Assembly (NCBI GenBank): GCA_012295275.1
Contig: CM022673.1
Coordinates: forward strand, 8,912,811-8,952,810
Length of the DNA stretch: 40,000 nucleotides
Direction: 5' to 3'
Source of the DNA: Chrysomallon squamiferum
Lineage: Eukaryota > Mollusca > Gastropoda > Neomphalida > Peltospiridae
Shown: piece after piece, positions 1 through 36,992 of the stretch
How the letters are laid out: each line of letters begins with the position of its first letter
Numbering within the stretch: position 1 is the first letter of the stretch
Translations under genes and position numbers: made by a program
The notes under the pieces: generated by a model
Told to the model about the DNA's origin: nothing
The model's input: the letters and a program-made list of their open reading frames with translations, nothing else
The model's database searches: none

Positions 1-3000
1 AAAGGAAAGAAAGAGATGGCGTTTAATACTGTAATAAATTAAACAATTTACAGACATGAGATTGGGCCTATGATTGAAATTAACAGTACACGTACAAATT
101 TAGATGAATAAGATAGCACATTTAAACTGCGAGTAAAATTGTATTACGACTTGAATTACAAATATTGGAAGGCTTTAAGCTAACGTCAAAATAATTAAAT
201 AGTTTTTGTTTGTAAATATATATATATTTTTTTTTTTTTCGTTACGGTATAGTTAAGCCTGCATTACATTCACTCTGTACATGAAATAAACATTTGATAA
301 AAAAAAAAAAAAAAAAAAAAAATAAAATAAATAAATAAATAAATATCTTGAGAATTCGCCATTTTCTCTTAGTCTAAAAATACCTAAACGTATCCCAAAA
401 TGTCACGTGATCATATCATATAAGAAATCTGTGACTAGCATTAATAACGGTTAATATTAAAACTGGCTGACGAATTCTTAATTACTTATTTGCTCATTTG
501 ATCACGTGATGTTTGTGGGATACACAAAGTTTTAACTCACGAAATATGCAAATCTGTGATCTAAATTATGCGAAAAAATTATTGAATTATTATGCAACGA
601 AAACACTATTTTATAAATATCTCGGGACCATTTTTTCCTAGTCATAAAGAATGCCATCAAAATAAAACTGAACGAAAGAGTGTTAGACAGCAATATTCTT
701 TCCTTCTCGCATGATTGTATGCTTCTGAACTGTCAAGGATAAAGAACATTTTGTTTATTTTAATCTCTGAATCTTTTAATATATCTTCTTCTATTTACAA
801 TAGATGCATTTATCTTTTCTTTTTTTTTTTTTTTTTTTTTATTATTATTATTTTGTTGTTGTTATTGTTGTTTTTTCGCTGTTGTATTTTATTTCGTTCA
901 AAACATAGAAGGTTTTGAATGATGACTTCTAGCTTTGACATTTTAACATGTGATATCTTTCCTCGATCTTTTAACAAGTTAAAACACATTAACACTTAAG
1001 TATCACTGATTTGTATCTCACTCTTTGCAGTTCCCTAGACCACAAGTTTTTTTTTGTAAATTATATTATTCCTTGTTATGTGCTTCGTTCCAGAGTATTC
1101 GCGTAAACTATATTTATGACTTCGTTATGTTGGCATGGCAGAAAAATATGAATATTGTGAGACGTCGGAGAGAAATATATTTGTAATAAATAAAAAAATA
1201 CATATCTACACATGTCTAACTAATGTCTGGATGTCAGAATGAAAAGTGAATTTTTATATATTTTTGGAAAATATGCCGTTAAACGCTTATAAAATATTTT
1301 AATATGACGTCCGTCATTTGTCCATCGCTCTCTCTCTCTCTCTGTCTTTCGTTCTGTCTTTCAATCACGTGTATATATCATATGTATGTAGGAATGTATA
1401 TGTGTATATATATATGTGTATGTATGTATGTTGTTTAGGATTTCGTATGAAAGAAAGAAAAAAAAACGAAAGACAGAAAAGAGAAAGGAAGAAAAGAATA
1501 AGGAATGTAAGTTTGATGGTGACGGCAAAAAAAGAAAAAGTTTGTTTTTAAAAATCGGCTTTTCATGTCGTGTTTTCAAACTTGAGAAAACGAAATTAAA
1601 GGTCTTTTAGCGAACGCCATAAGACGAAGAACAGAAAATTAATAAGAAATGGAAATAACGACAGAAAGAAATAAACACTCTAGCCATTCGGACGAGATGA
1701 GTCAGAAAAACCCATCAGCCGACGTCTAACTGCACAAATTTTCCTTTGTACGACATCATAAGGCATCGTTTAATGACTGGGGCATGCCCCTTCAATCAGG
1801 ACGTTATGTCGCTCCCGGGCTTCCACGCTGGAAGAAACCATTTCCGTCGGACTAGCGTCTCGGATCATTCTGACTGAGGTTCCTGCTGATTAAATTAGCC
1901 CTCCTTCACGTCAGCGCCAGAAGAACAAGAAGAAGAAAAAAAAGGGAAACCGGGTGAAATAAAGCGGCCAGCGTTTTAGTCACTTTTTTTTTCTTTTTCT
2001 TTATTACTTCTTATCAAGCAGACTTCAGCTTGTCGTCAAAATCTCGATGACACTACAGTTCCTTTTCTTCGCTGGAAAAATTCTTCAGAAAACATGGAAC
2101 AAATCTCCAAATGAACCTTTTTTTTTCTTGCGACATCTTCATGGGATATAAACATCGGTACTTCTTTCGGTGGCGAAATCAGCTACTATTCATTAGAAGG
2201 TCTTTAACGGCTCTAGTGACAATTCATCTCCGCTGGGCGAGCAAAACATGTTTACGATTAGTGTCTTACCTCTGACGTGGCTCTTTACGCTTCGAGGCTC
2301 CAATAAGAAAAGTGCATCATCGTCTGCTTATTAACGAACACCACTCTCTTTGGTCGCTTTGTTCCGACGTGCAGCAACTAAATGGATAGGCGGTGCGAAG
2401 AATTTAGACAATCAATATATATATACACGAGTCAGCTGCTCCTAATTCGACACACACAACGTCGCAGTTTCGTCTTGTCATTCAAATTCCCTCAATTCGT
2501 GATAGCTAATTTTTCATTCCAAAACATGTAAACGACAAAGAAATTCTGGTCAAAAAAATATATATTAAATAAGAAGAGATATTTTAAAAATTTCCAATTT
2601 GCAATTGTAATGAACACATTCGCTTTCTAATCTGTATTTGATCATCAAATTATAATTTCTCGGTCAAAAATTTGTTTTTTTTAATTTTTTAAATTTATAT
2701 GAAATAACAAAAACATATAAGAAAGAAAAAAACAACAACAAAAAACAGAGAATATAATTTTTCCGTTAACGTTCTTGATTCAAAAAAAGAACAAAAATAT
2801 CAGCAAACGTGTCAGTATTCTTCAGAGAAATCGTTTATTAATTTTGTTTTCGGAATAACTTACGCATAAATCTTGTGAAATTGGAAACAGAAGTGACGAG
2901 AGGACTGCCGCGGCATCACGAATTATCGTGTTAGTCTAGATCTTTCCACTCTGTGTTTGGACTTTGCTGAAACAAGGAACTCTGCTGTAGAACACAACTC

Positions 3001-3012
3001 CGCTGTCTAAAG
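1..3012. other. Upstream region, no gene found
   Basis: AT-rich DNA with poly-A (300-322), (AAAT)n, poly-T (819-840) and a purine-rich patch (1440-1545). About 1680-2480 is free of simple repeats and GC-richer, and could hold the receptor promoter or 5' exons. A TATATATA at about 2416 is a weak promoter candidate. I could not identify the missing signal-peptide exon. Confidence 0.5.
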
Positions 3013-24923
<21,911 letters not shown>

Positions 24924-25464
24924 TTGGAAATTACACCACGAATTTCTAAATTTTCACCAACTGTCGTTCGTAACAATTGTGTTACGTGAGGTTCCAGAAT
25001 GAAATTAAACCAGGGCCGTGTTCCAGAGCATCCAGTCTGTGAGTTACTCACTGCTAAACTGTTATCGTCCAAGAATTGTTGATTTATTTCACAAAAGAAA
25101 GTTGGAAATGACGTTTCTTCCAAATCATATGAGTAAAAAAACAAAACAAAAAACATGAGCAGGTTTCGCTGTGAGACGGAGAGGATAAATATATTCTCTT
25201 TTTTCTTCTTCAACTGCTTAATTTTACTTTTTTTTTTTTTTTTTTGGTTTGTTTGTTTTAATTTTGCTTTATTTTATATATAAAATAATCTGTATTTCTC
25301 CTTGTGTGTGCGGCATTTTCCATTATGATTTTAAGACAATTTTTACATTGCACAATTCAATTATTTTCAAATAATTATATAAAATTGTTGCAGTGATGTA
25401 AGTACTAATAATTTTATGATCATCTTTCAAGAATGGTGTTCGTTTGTGTGCGGCTATATAGGCG

Positions 25465-25470
25465 AATAAA
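25465..25470 (+). terminator. Candidate polyadenylation signal of the receptor gene
   Basis: First AATAAA after the receptor stop. An ATTAAA at 25004-25009 and further AATAAA at 25855 and 26288 are alternatives. The real 3' end cannot be chosen from sequence. Confidence 0.35.
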
Positions 25471-25694
25471 GTAGATAAATATTTTTCAAGAGGTATGTTT
25501 GTTTGTGTGTACGTGTACGAGATCTGAGTGGGCCTGTGCATGACGTAATTTGATTTTTTTCAGAAGGAAATGGTTATCTAAACCTGGTGTTGAGTTATCA
25601 TTCAATCTTAACGCTTGCTTCGTTTAAAAGCTTGTATTTTGCATCTAGTAATATAAATCAATTTAACCATTATAAATCATATTACTGTACTAAC

Positions 25695-25885
25695 TAAGCA
25701 TCCCTAATTCGAGATGCTTGGGACCAGAAATGTTTCGGATTTCGGAATCTTTCGGATTTTAGAATATACGGAGATATATTCTAAACACAAAACTTATTGG
25801 TATTTCGTATACAGCTTGTATAGAAAGTCAAAAGGCATTTTATGAAAAATTGTTAATAAATTTGTGCATGAAATAACGGAAAACT
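25695..25885 (+). mobile_element. Remnant of a Tigger-like miniature transposon
   Basis: The text AGCATCCCTAATTCGAGATG, GCTTGGGACCAGAAATG, TTTCGGATTTCGG, and later TTTGTGCATGAAA is one I recognise as a widespread non-autonomous DNA element, also known from vertebrates and probably of the Tigger group. The exact family name is uncertain and the right end is not delimited. Confidence 0.6.
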
Positions 25886-26565
25886 ATAGTATAAAACAAA
25901 GGATAAAGGATCACCAATAAATAAATATATTAATTAACTTAATTACGCATACACAATAATAATAATAATTAGTATTAATAATAATGATGATGATGGTGAT
26001 AATTATGACGATATCGTCGTCGACAGTGATGGTAGCAGCTATATTAATAATAATAATAATAATAACGTTATTTTCTTCGTTCTGTTTTCTTCGTTCTGTC
26101 AATTTTTCTGTTAATTGTTTCTGAACTGTACAGTTCATTTTGTTTTCCAAACATTTTTTTTTTCCTTTGGTGTAAAAACATCTCTTAAAACCATCTAATC
26201 AAGCTGATTGTTTTTTTTATGCCAAATGAAACGAGATCAATCCTCCTTGGTGCTCAAATTCCTCTATTTCCCAATCCAACAGAAGACAATAAAAGCAAGC
26301 AATGAAGTTTTCTTTTCCTCAACCTTACAATTGTAAACAAAGGAAAATTTCACACGTATTAGCCGTTAATATTAAAATTTTGAGATATTAATCATTGATC
26401 TATTTTATCTTGTCGAAATACGATATTGCACTTTTCCTCTTATTTGTCATAAGAGAGAATTTGCTACAGTGCCATACATTATTTATTGTCGTTAGAAAGC
26501 GCATTTGTTTGTATACGTAAATGAGTATACGGGTGTTAATGGTACGAAAAGTCGGAAATTGCCTT

Positions 26566-26698
<133 letters not shown>

Positions 26699-27237
26699 TT
26701 TTCTCTTTTCCCCATTCATTTCTGTTATATGTACAACTAACTTTCTCTAAGGCCATACCATATAATATGAGAAAATAAACAAATTTGTTTGTGTCTTTGT
26801 AAACATATATTTCTGTGTACATATTGATTGTCATAATTATCATAAATGTATTTATATTTCTAATGAGTTCTAAACCACGAAATAAACATAAATATTTATT
26901 TTGTAACCCATATTGCATAAATATGGCATTGTATGTATATTCTGACAAACGTTTATGCCATTTAGTTATACATATATACACACACGCGCGCTACTTACAT
27001 ACATACGTACATACATACATATACATACATGCGACATAAATATTGTGTTTGTATTATGTTCTTTTGATGTTGAATAAAAGGTAAAATTCGAACGTGTTTT
27101 TGTTTTCCCCTTTTTCCATCTTTTCTCTTTAATTTTTCATGATTTTCTTATAGCTAATGCTTTAAGTGATGAGTTTTTATATCACTTATGGGCAAATATA
27201 GCCACAACCACAACAAAACAGTAATAATAACAACTTC

Positions 27238-27305
<68 letters not shown>

Positions 27306-27340
27306 CAACAACAATAATAATAATTTTAATGATAATGATG

Positions 27341-27376
<36 letters not shown>

Positions 27377-27485
27377 TAATTATTAATGAATATGATGATA
27401 ATAATAACAGTAATAGTATAATCATAATAACAACAACAAGAAATGAATAATAATAACAACAAAAATAACAAGAATAATAATTATA
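27238..27485 (+). repeat. (AAT)n/(CAA)n triplet array
   Basis: A 63 bp pure AAT tract followed by CAA, GAT and further AAT triplets in the receptor 3' flank. Confidence 0.95.
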
Positions 27486-27787
27486 TAATTGAGAAAAAAA
27501 AACAACAACAACACTAACACAAATAATGCAACAAACAGAAACAAGAGAATCCTGGATAAAATAAAAATAAAAAGGATAGATGAACGGACAAAAATAAATA
27601 TATGTTTCAGCGTTTATATATATATATATATATGGAGAGAGAAAAATATGCAAGTGGAAATTATGGATATTAAGTAGCAATGGATACAAATTCAGATACT
27701 TTGTCACTCTCTCGATCTGTTCCTGTAATGGTTTGTTCACTTGATCTATATTGTCAGCATTAAAAGGGATAAGCTCCAAAAATCGTT

Positions 27788-27818
<31 letters not shown>

Positions 27819-28133
27819 TATTTTTGTTTTGTTTGGCTTTTCATTCTTCTTCTTCTTTTCCTTCTTCTTCTTCTTTTATTTTTATTAGTAGTAGTATATA
27901 TATATATATATATATATAAAATCAATTACTTTCTACATTTAAAGATTTTAATTACAGATTATATTTTACATCTAACAACTACATATATTTAACATATAAA
28001 TTTTATTGTAAAGTAAGATATTTAATAATTTTATAAAATTCGGCACATTTGATTTCTTACCATCTATTGGTGTAATATGGAAATGTTGTTTTCTCTGATT
28101 AAAATAAATTTTATTTCTATCATTTTCAACGAT

Positions 28134-29055
<922 letters not shown>

Positions 29056-29089
29056 TATTGATATATATATTGATATGTATATATGTATA

Positions 29090-29792
29090 CAGTGGTACTT
29101 CGAGTTACGAGCAGCAGCCCGGTCGATTTTTTGCTTTCAGTTTCGAGCCAAAATCCGAGTTACGAGCGAGCTTCAGATACGCTGCCGCTAGTTGGCGCAA
29201 CGAACAACACAACATCCATCCAGGATCATTTGCTTCACGTGGTTACCTCTCCGTGGAAGCATCTCTGTTGTTTCTGCAGTATTTTGCCAAAATCCCTGAT
29301 TCCTAATGAAGTGTGTGCAAAGGACAGTGCTGAGGAGAAGAAGCAGATGATGTCCGTTGAAATAAAGCATGAAATCATAGAAAACATGAGCGAGGTAGTC
29401 AACATTTCTAGGCAGTACGAGCATAGTAATTTTATGATATATATCACACTGAAGCAGAAGGAGTCGATAAAGGCCGCAACACCAGCCAAAGGCGTTAAAC
29501 ACATTTTAAGGAGCGGACCTCTGTCCATGAAACGATGGAGAAACCCTAATCCTGTACACTTTACAAAACCAATTTATTTCTTTACTTTCTCTTTTATTTT
29601 ATTCTTATACAGTAGTTGTCATTTATACACATATATTTCTTATTTAAAGACACGTTAAATAGATCTTGGGTGTTTTTTCTGGAACGCATTAATCGTATTT
29701 CAATTAATTTCATTTGGGAAAATTGATTTGATATACGAGGAACTTGAGTTACGAGCTCTGCCACAGAACGAATTAAACTCGTAAATCTATGT
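29090..29792 (+). mobile_element. Internally deleted Tigger/pogo-type DNA transposon (Tc1/mariner superfamily)
   Basis: The left end CAGTGGTACTTCGAGTTACG follows a TA target dinucleotide at 29088-29089. The right end holds degenerate inverted matches: GAGTTACGAGCTC near 29745 and ACTCGTAAATCTA near 29780. The interior repeats the phrase 'cgagttacgagc' typical of Tigger ends. Confidence 0.85.
29305..29545 (+). pseudogene. Tigger transposase N-terminal fragment (psq/CENP-B type helix-turn-helix)
   Basis: In one frame the DNA reads MMSVEIKHEIIENMSEVVNI (ATG-ATG at 29347-29352) and later LKQKESIKAATPAKGVKH, the recognisable N-terminal DNA-binding helix-turn-helix of Tigger/Jerky-like transposases. 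The second helix is altered and the DDD catalytic and CENP-B-like second domains are missing. The frame continues into unrelated 3' DNA after about 29545. It is a non-functional relic. Confidence 0.85.
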
Positions 29793-30779
29793 ATGCATGC
29801 ATGCATACAGGTTCCTTTCATTTCTGTGAAATACATATATAAACGTGTGTGTTTATGTTGTGTCGTATGAGTGTGTGTGTATGTGTGTGCATATACGGGT
29901 AGATATAAGTATGTGTATGTAGGACAAAGGTAAGGTGTTAATATTAAATCTATGGTTGTTTTTTTCTTATTTTAATTTTGTGGGTTACTTTTGCATTGTT
30001 GTTGTTGATGTCGTGTAGCATATGAATTTTACATTTTTATATATATATTCCCATACTAATTATTACTTTTAAAAGTTTAAATGCAAATACAAATATCTGC
30101 GTTGTTTTTATTGTTGTTGCTGTTGTTATTTATGTTAAAGTCGGTGTTGATGATGTAGATTGTATTCTTCATTTGTTCCTTCGTCTGTGGATATCCCAAT
30201 TGTTTTTTTTTTTTGTTTTTTTTTATTGTTTTTTTTATACCTAGGTCAGAAGACAGCAACCAAATATATCATTATTTTAAAAGAAAGAAAGAAAGAAAGA
30301 AAAAAAAGATTATTATTATTTTTATTATCATTAATGTGAAAAGGTCGTAAAAAGATGAATAAACTCAGCCCTTAAAGTGTAAGATATAATTATCAGTATC
30401 CATCACATTATTCATAAATAACATTATTTCATTTAGAGATATATATGTTTAACTGAGAATATGTCTTTAGAGAGTAGTTTTTGTTTTTGTAATCTAATTT
30501 AATTGTACATGCTTTTCATATCACTGTTTTATTTTTAATAAAGATATTTTTTGTTTTTACCAAAGGCTTGGATGTTTTCATCAGTGAACTTTGTTGTTGT
30601 TGTTATTATTATTATTATTATTATTATAAACTTATACGTACTGTTAAGGTGAGTTATATATTCAACCAGGATGGGGGTTATTTTTGTTAGGATTGAAACT
30701 AATATCTTAAAAGATTTAAAGTACCACAGGGAAAATTAATTTTAAAGATAAATAACGATATATTTGACGATACAATCTA
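29793..30779. other. Intergenic DNA between transposon relic and repeat copy B
   Basis: AT-rich, with TG-rich DNA (29850-29925), a GAAA run (30282-30306) and (ATT)n at 30603-30627. No gene, RNA or recognised element. Confidence 0.7.
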
Positions 30780-31812
30780 TAGGTTTTGCAAAATATCAAG
30801 CCCGGGTTAAGGACTCTGCTAAAGGTCCTGTTTAAGAGGGGTGTTTGGGAATGAGAAAAAGAATACGTTTTTGTTCTATTAACAGAAGTTATTTTACACA
30901 TTTTTCTTGTTGTTGTGTTTTGGTTGGATTGTTGTTTTTGTGCGCTTTTGCTGTTGTTCGTCTTGTCGTTTTTAAAGAACAGTTTGGAATGACGAAGACC
31001 TTGTCAAGTACTTCATGACCTCCCAAAATTGTATTCAGCACCGACCCTGATTGCAGTTCCAGAAATTTCATTTATATGTAAATTTTGGGTAACATAATTG
31101 TTTACCCTGCCTGATTATGTAACTGAACTAAACAGGAAACTAGGATGTTCACTGTGATTGGTTAAAAAAACTTTATTTCACCTTGACCTTACATTGTTCG
31201 GGTAATTTACGAACCTTATAAGGCTATGAAGGCTATACAAGAATTTACGTCGTCAATCAGGATTTTAATTTTTTTTTTCCTGAAGGGAACTTATTTTATT
31301 TGACACATAGGGCTTTAAAAAAACTCATTAAAAATAATAAAATATTAAAGAAATTCTTTATAACTAAATCGAGCGTTACCTTTTATTTGTATTATTATTT
31401 GTCACTCTTTTTCCAATAATTTTGAAGGCTGACATCCCCTGGATTAATATTTATATCGGTCATATAAGTACAGTGTTTCTTGTTTTGAAGTTATAAGAAT
31501 TTGTTGATATATAGCATTTTTTACAGCACTACCTGCGTTGTTATAGCTCCCAAACGGGGCCAACAGGCTAGTCTGAAAATGTCTGGCATAGAATTATGAA
31601 AACCGGATTTTATAGTGATACTTCAAGCTTTAAATTACTTTTTCTTTCCATATCGCTTTTTATTTATATGAAATTAAATGTATTTAAGCTCAGATAGCCT
31701 TTTAAAACTGTTTTGACTCTTTGTTAATTATTGCTCTCAGCGTTTTAGCACCCATTATCGCCACGCACAAACATTTTGGGTTGTCATTTTAACAAACAGT
31801 TATTTATGTATG
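30780..31812 (+). repeat. Interspersed repeat family copy B
   Basis: The longest copy, about 1.03 kb and collinear with A and C. It has the internal segment around 31540-31700 (GGCATAGAATTAT and following) that is also present in C but lost or replaced in A. No open frame of note. Confidence 0.85.
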
Positions 31813-32149
31813 TACATAAGTACTATTCGGGGACGCACTGACACAGGATAATGGACACCAGTGACGACCTCACAAACATCAAATGCCGCTTACAAGGCTC
31901 GAACGTATGGCACCCATTCGCCCGCAGGTGCTGTTACAATTGCTTTTGTGTTTTCATTGTTCGTTGAATTTATAATTAGATCTATCAAAAGATTTATCGT
32001 ACAATAAAGCAGAAAGAAACCGGTGGAAAAATAAAAGGTAAAAAAATTGAAAATTGTTGTATACTGTAACTCGATAAAAAGACTGAATTTAATATTGGAA
32101 GTGTCAAATCTCAGGTAAATGACGTTATAGGGCACGTATCCGAATGATT

Positions 32150-32270
32150 CATCCGGGTTCACTGACTTATACATCCACACATATTCATACTATTCAAGTT
32201 AAATGTCGGTCATCCACCTGAGATTTTATATAACCAAAACTGAGCTCAGTCTTTGTATCGAGTTACAATA
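32150..32270 (+). repeat. Dispersed repeat fragment related to 39001-39085
   Basis: GGGTTCACTGAC, then ACCTGAGATT and TCAGTCTTTGTATCGAGTTACA parallel the blocks at 39001-39085 in the same order and spacing. Divergent and without coding capacity. Confidence 0.5.
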
Positions 32271-32953
32271 GAGAACAATATCTTTTTTTTTTTTTTTTTT
32301 TAAAAACATTTATATTCTTTTTATTTATTTTTTTTCCGGCTCCTTCCTCGTACTTCGTATGAGAACAATTTTATAGATATAATGAAAAATTCTACGAACA
32401 AGACTGGTTACTCAACAGGTTGATGGTCGAAATATTAGCAGCCATTATTATGCCATGTTCTTAGAGGGTTTCCTCTTTCATTATTTTACGAGAAAAGAAA
32501 AAGAGAAAAAGAGAAATAAAAAGATAAAGAAAAGCCATTTGACTTCAGCAACAACGACAACAAAAAAAATAAACAAAAAATTAAAGCAAATCTTTTAATC
32601 TATCATCCAGTGAATACATTTTTATCGTTATCAGTTATTATTGGTTTCATATTTCTAGTCATGATTTGACCTGTGGCACGTTTAATGTGTAAAGATATCT
32701 GTTTGAACACTAAGAACAATAAATCACACCCTGCTAGAATTTATGACTCACCTTAACAATACGTGTAAGTTTATAGTAATGAGAAAACAATGATGTGAAA
32801 TAGACATATCTTTAATATATATTATAAAAATAAAAACTACTCTCTGAAAGGCATATCCTCAGGTAGACACATGCATCTTTAAATTAATAACGAGATGGTA
32901 CTGATAATTACATCTTACAGTTTTATTCATATTTTATTAGCTTTTTTTCATTA

Positions 32954-33050
32954 ATGACAACAAAAACAACAACAATAACAATAATAGTTATAATATCCAT
33001 AACAAAAATAACAACAACAATAATCATGATGATGATGATGATGCTGCTGC

Positions 33051-33088
<38 letters not shown>

Positions 33089-33200
33089 GTAATCATAATA
33101 ATAATAGTAGTAATAATAATAGTAATAAATCAATTACTGAGTAATATCTTTGACATAAATAACAACAGCAACAACAATAACAACATAAATAAATTAATGA
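32954..33200 (+). repeat. (AAT)n/(CAA)n/(ATG)n triplet array
   Basis: Triplet-rich DNA between repeat copies B and C, with a pure AAT core at about 33050-33088. Confidence 0.92.
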
Positions 33201-33403
33201 GTACGCGAATATATGTATATAGATACCCACACATGTATATAATCTTATTATACACGTCAGCAATAGCAACACTACAAACACAACTAACAAAATTAAAATA
33301 TAAATCAAAAGAAAAAACAACCATAGCCTTAATATTAACACATTCGAATAAATAGTGTCTTATATTTGTATTATATACGTACATATGCACGAATTTACAT
33401 CTT

Positions 33404-34220
33404 TTTTAAAATGAAAGGCCAAAATGTTTACTGGTGGTCATAATGAATGCTATAACGCTTAAAGCAATAACAACAAAGAGTCAAAACAGTTTTCAAAAGG
33501 TATCTGAATTTTAATACATTTAGTTTTAAATAAATAAAAAACGATTAGGAAAGAAAAAATTATTTAAAAATGAGACATCTATTTAAAATTGAGTTTTTAT
33601 AATTCTATGCCATTTATTTTCAGCCTGTTTGCTCCATGTCAGCATGCCCTATGAGCCAAATAAAATAAGATCCATTCCAAAAAAAAGAAGTAATTAAATA
33701 AAAAATTCTGCTGACACATGAGCACAGGAGCACCTAAATTTTTGTATAAAATATTTTCCCTTATAAGGTTGGAAAATTACCCGAACAGTGTGTAAGGTGA
33801 AGGTGAATTAAAATTGTTTTAGCCAATCACAGTGAACATCCTGGTTTGCTGTTTAGTACAGTTATGCAATCGGTCTCAGCAAAAAGTTATGTAATTCAAA
33901 ATTTACATATAAATGAAATAGTTGAAACTGCAATCAGGGTCGGTGCTGAATACAGGATTGGGAGGTCATGAAATACCGTCTTCGTCATTCCAAACTGTTC
34001 TTAAAAACAACAACAACAACAACAACAAAAGTGCGCGAAAAACAACAACCCTCCAAACAAATCGACCAAAATAAACAAAAATAATAATAATTATTATTAT
34101 TGTTAAAAGAACTTTTGTTAAAGGAACAAAATCGTATTCTTTTTCTCCTTCCCAAACACCCCTCTTAAACCGGACGCATCGCAGAATTGTTGACCTGGGC
34201 TCCATATGACGCAATACGTA
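33404..34220 (-). repeat. Interspersed repeat family copy C (inverted)
   Basis: The reverse complement reads TACGTATTGCG at 34220 and ends in the AACATTTTG tail near 33415. Its left boundary lies only 38 bp upstream of the TATA box of the BRICHOS gene. Related blocks are the same as in A and B. No terminal inverted repeats or target duplications are clear. Confidence 0.85.
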
Positions 34221-34257
34221 TAGGGTTCAAATATTACCCTAAATCCCCAAATTCGAG

Positions 34258-34294
34258 TATAAATAAGAGTGAGTGGAAGAAGAAATCATCATTC
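34258..34294 (+). promoter_or_regulatory. TATA box and initiator of the BRICHOS gene
   Basis: TATAAATAAG at 34258-34267 is followed by the initiator TCATTC at 34289-34294, putting the cap site at A 34291, 33 bases from the TATA. This is ideal spacing and leaves a 60-base leader before ATG 34351. A weak NF-kappaB-like half motif (GGGGATTT on the - strand, 34248 down to 34241) lies just upstream. The kappaB reading is speculative. Confidence 0.7.
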
Positions 34295-34350
34295 TGAAGA
34301 AAGTTTCTCAGAGACCAACAAAGAAGATAAAAACTGAACAACCGGCCATC

Positions 34351-36852
<2,502 letters not shown>

Positions 36853-36953
36853 ATGTCCTGCAGCTACATGAACTTTGATTATATTTCAGAATTTAACGCA
36901 TCTCGTTATGTAATGCTAGCTTACTAAATATCCTGACTTTGATTGTAAACGTA

Positions 36954-36964
36954 AATAAAATAAA
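36954..36964 (+). terminator. Polyadenylation signal of the BRICHOS gene
   Basis: Two overlapping AATAAA hexamers, 102 bases after the stop, followed by a T/GT-rich stretch at about 36975-37000 that can serve as the downstream element. Confidence 0.75.
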
Positions 36965-36992
36965 GTTAATGAAACTGTTTCTCCTTGTTTTT

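Noticed and set aside
27154-27779. Poly-Leu/poly-Ile frames on both strands
   Set aside because: Triplet microsatellite (AAT)n read in frame; the same holds for 22823-23089, 23368-23600, 36075-36260 and 36438-36643.
31890-31930. GGCTCGAAC resembling a tRNA B box, as in a tRNA-derived SINE
   Set aside because: No A box at the right distance, no cloverleaf, and no copies elsewhere in the window.
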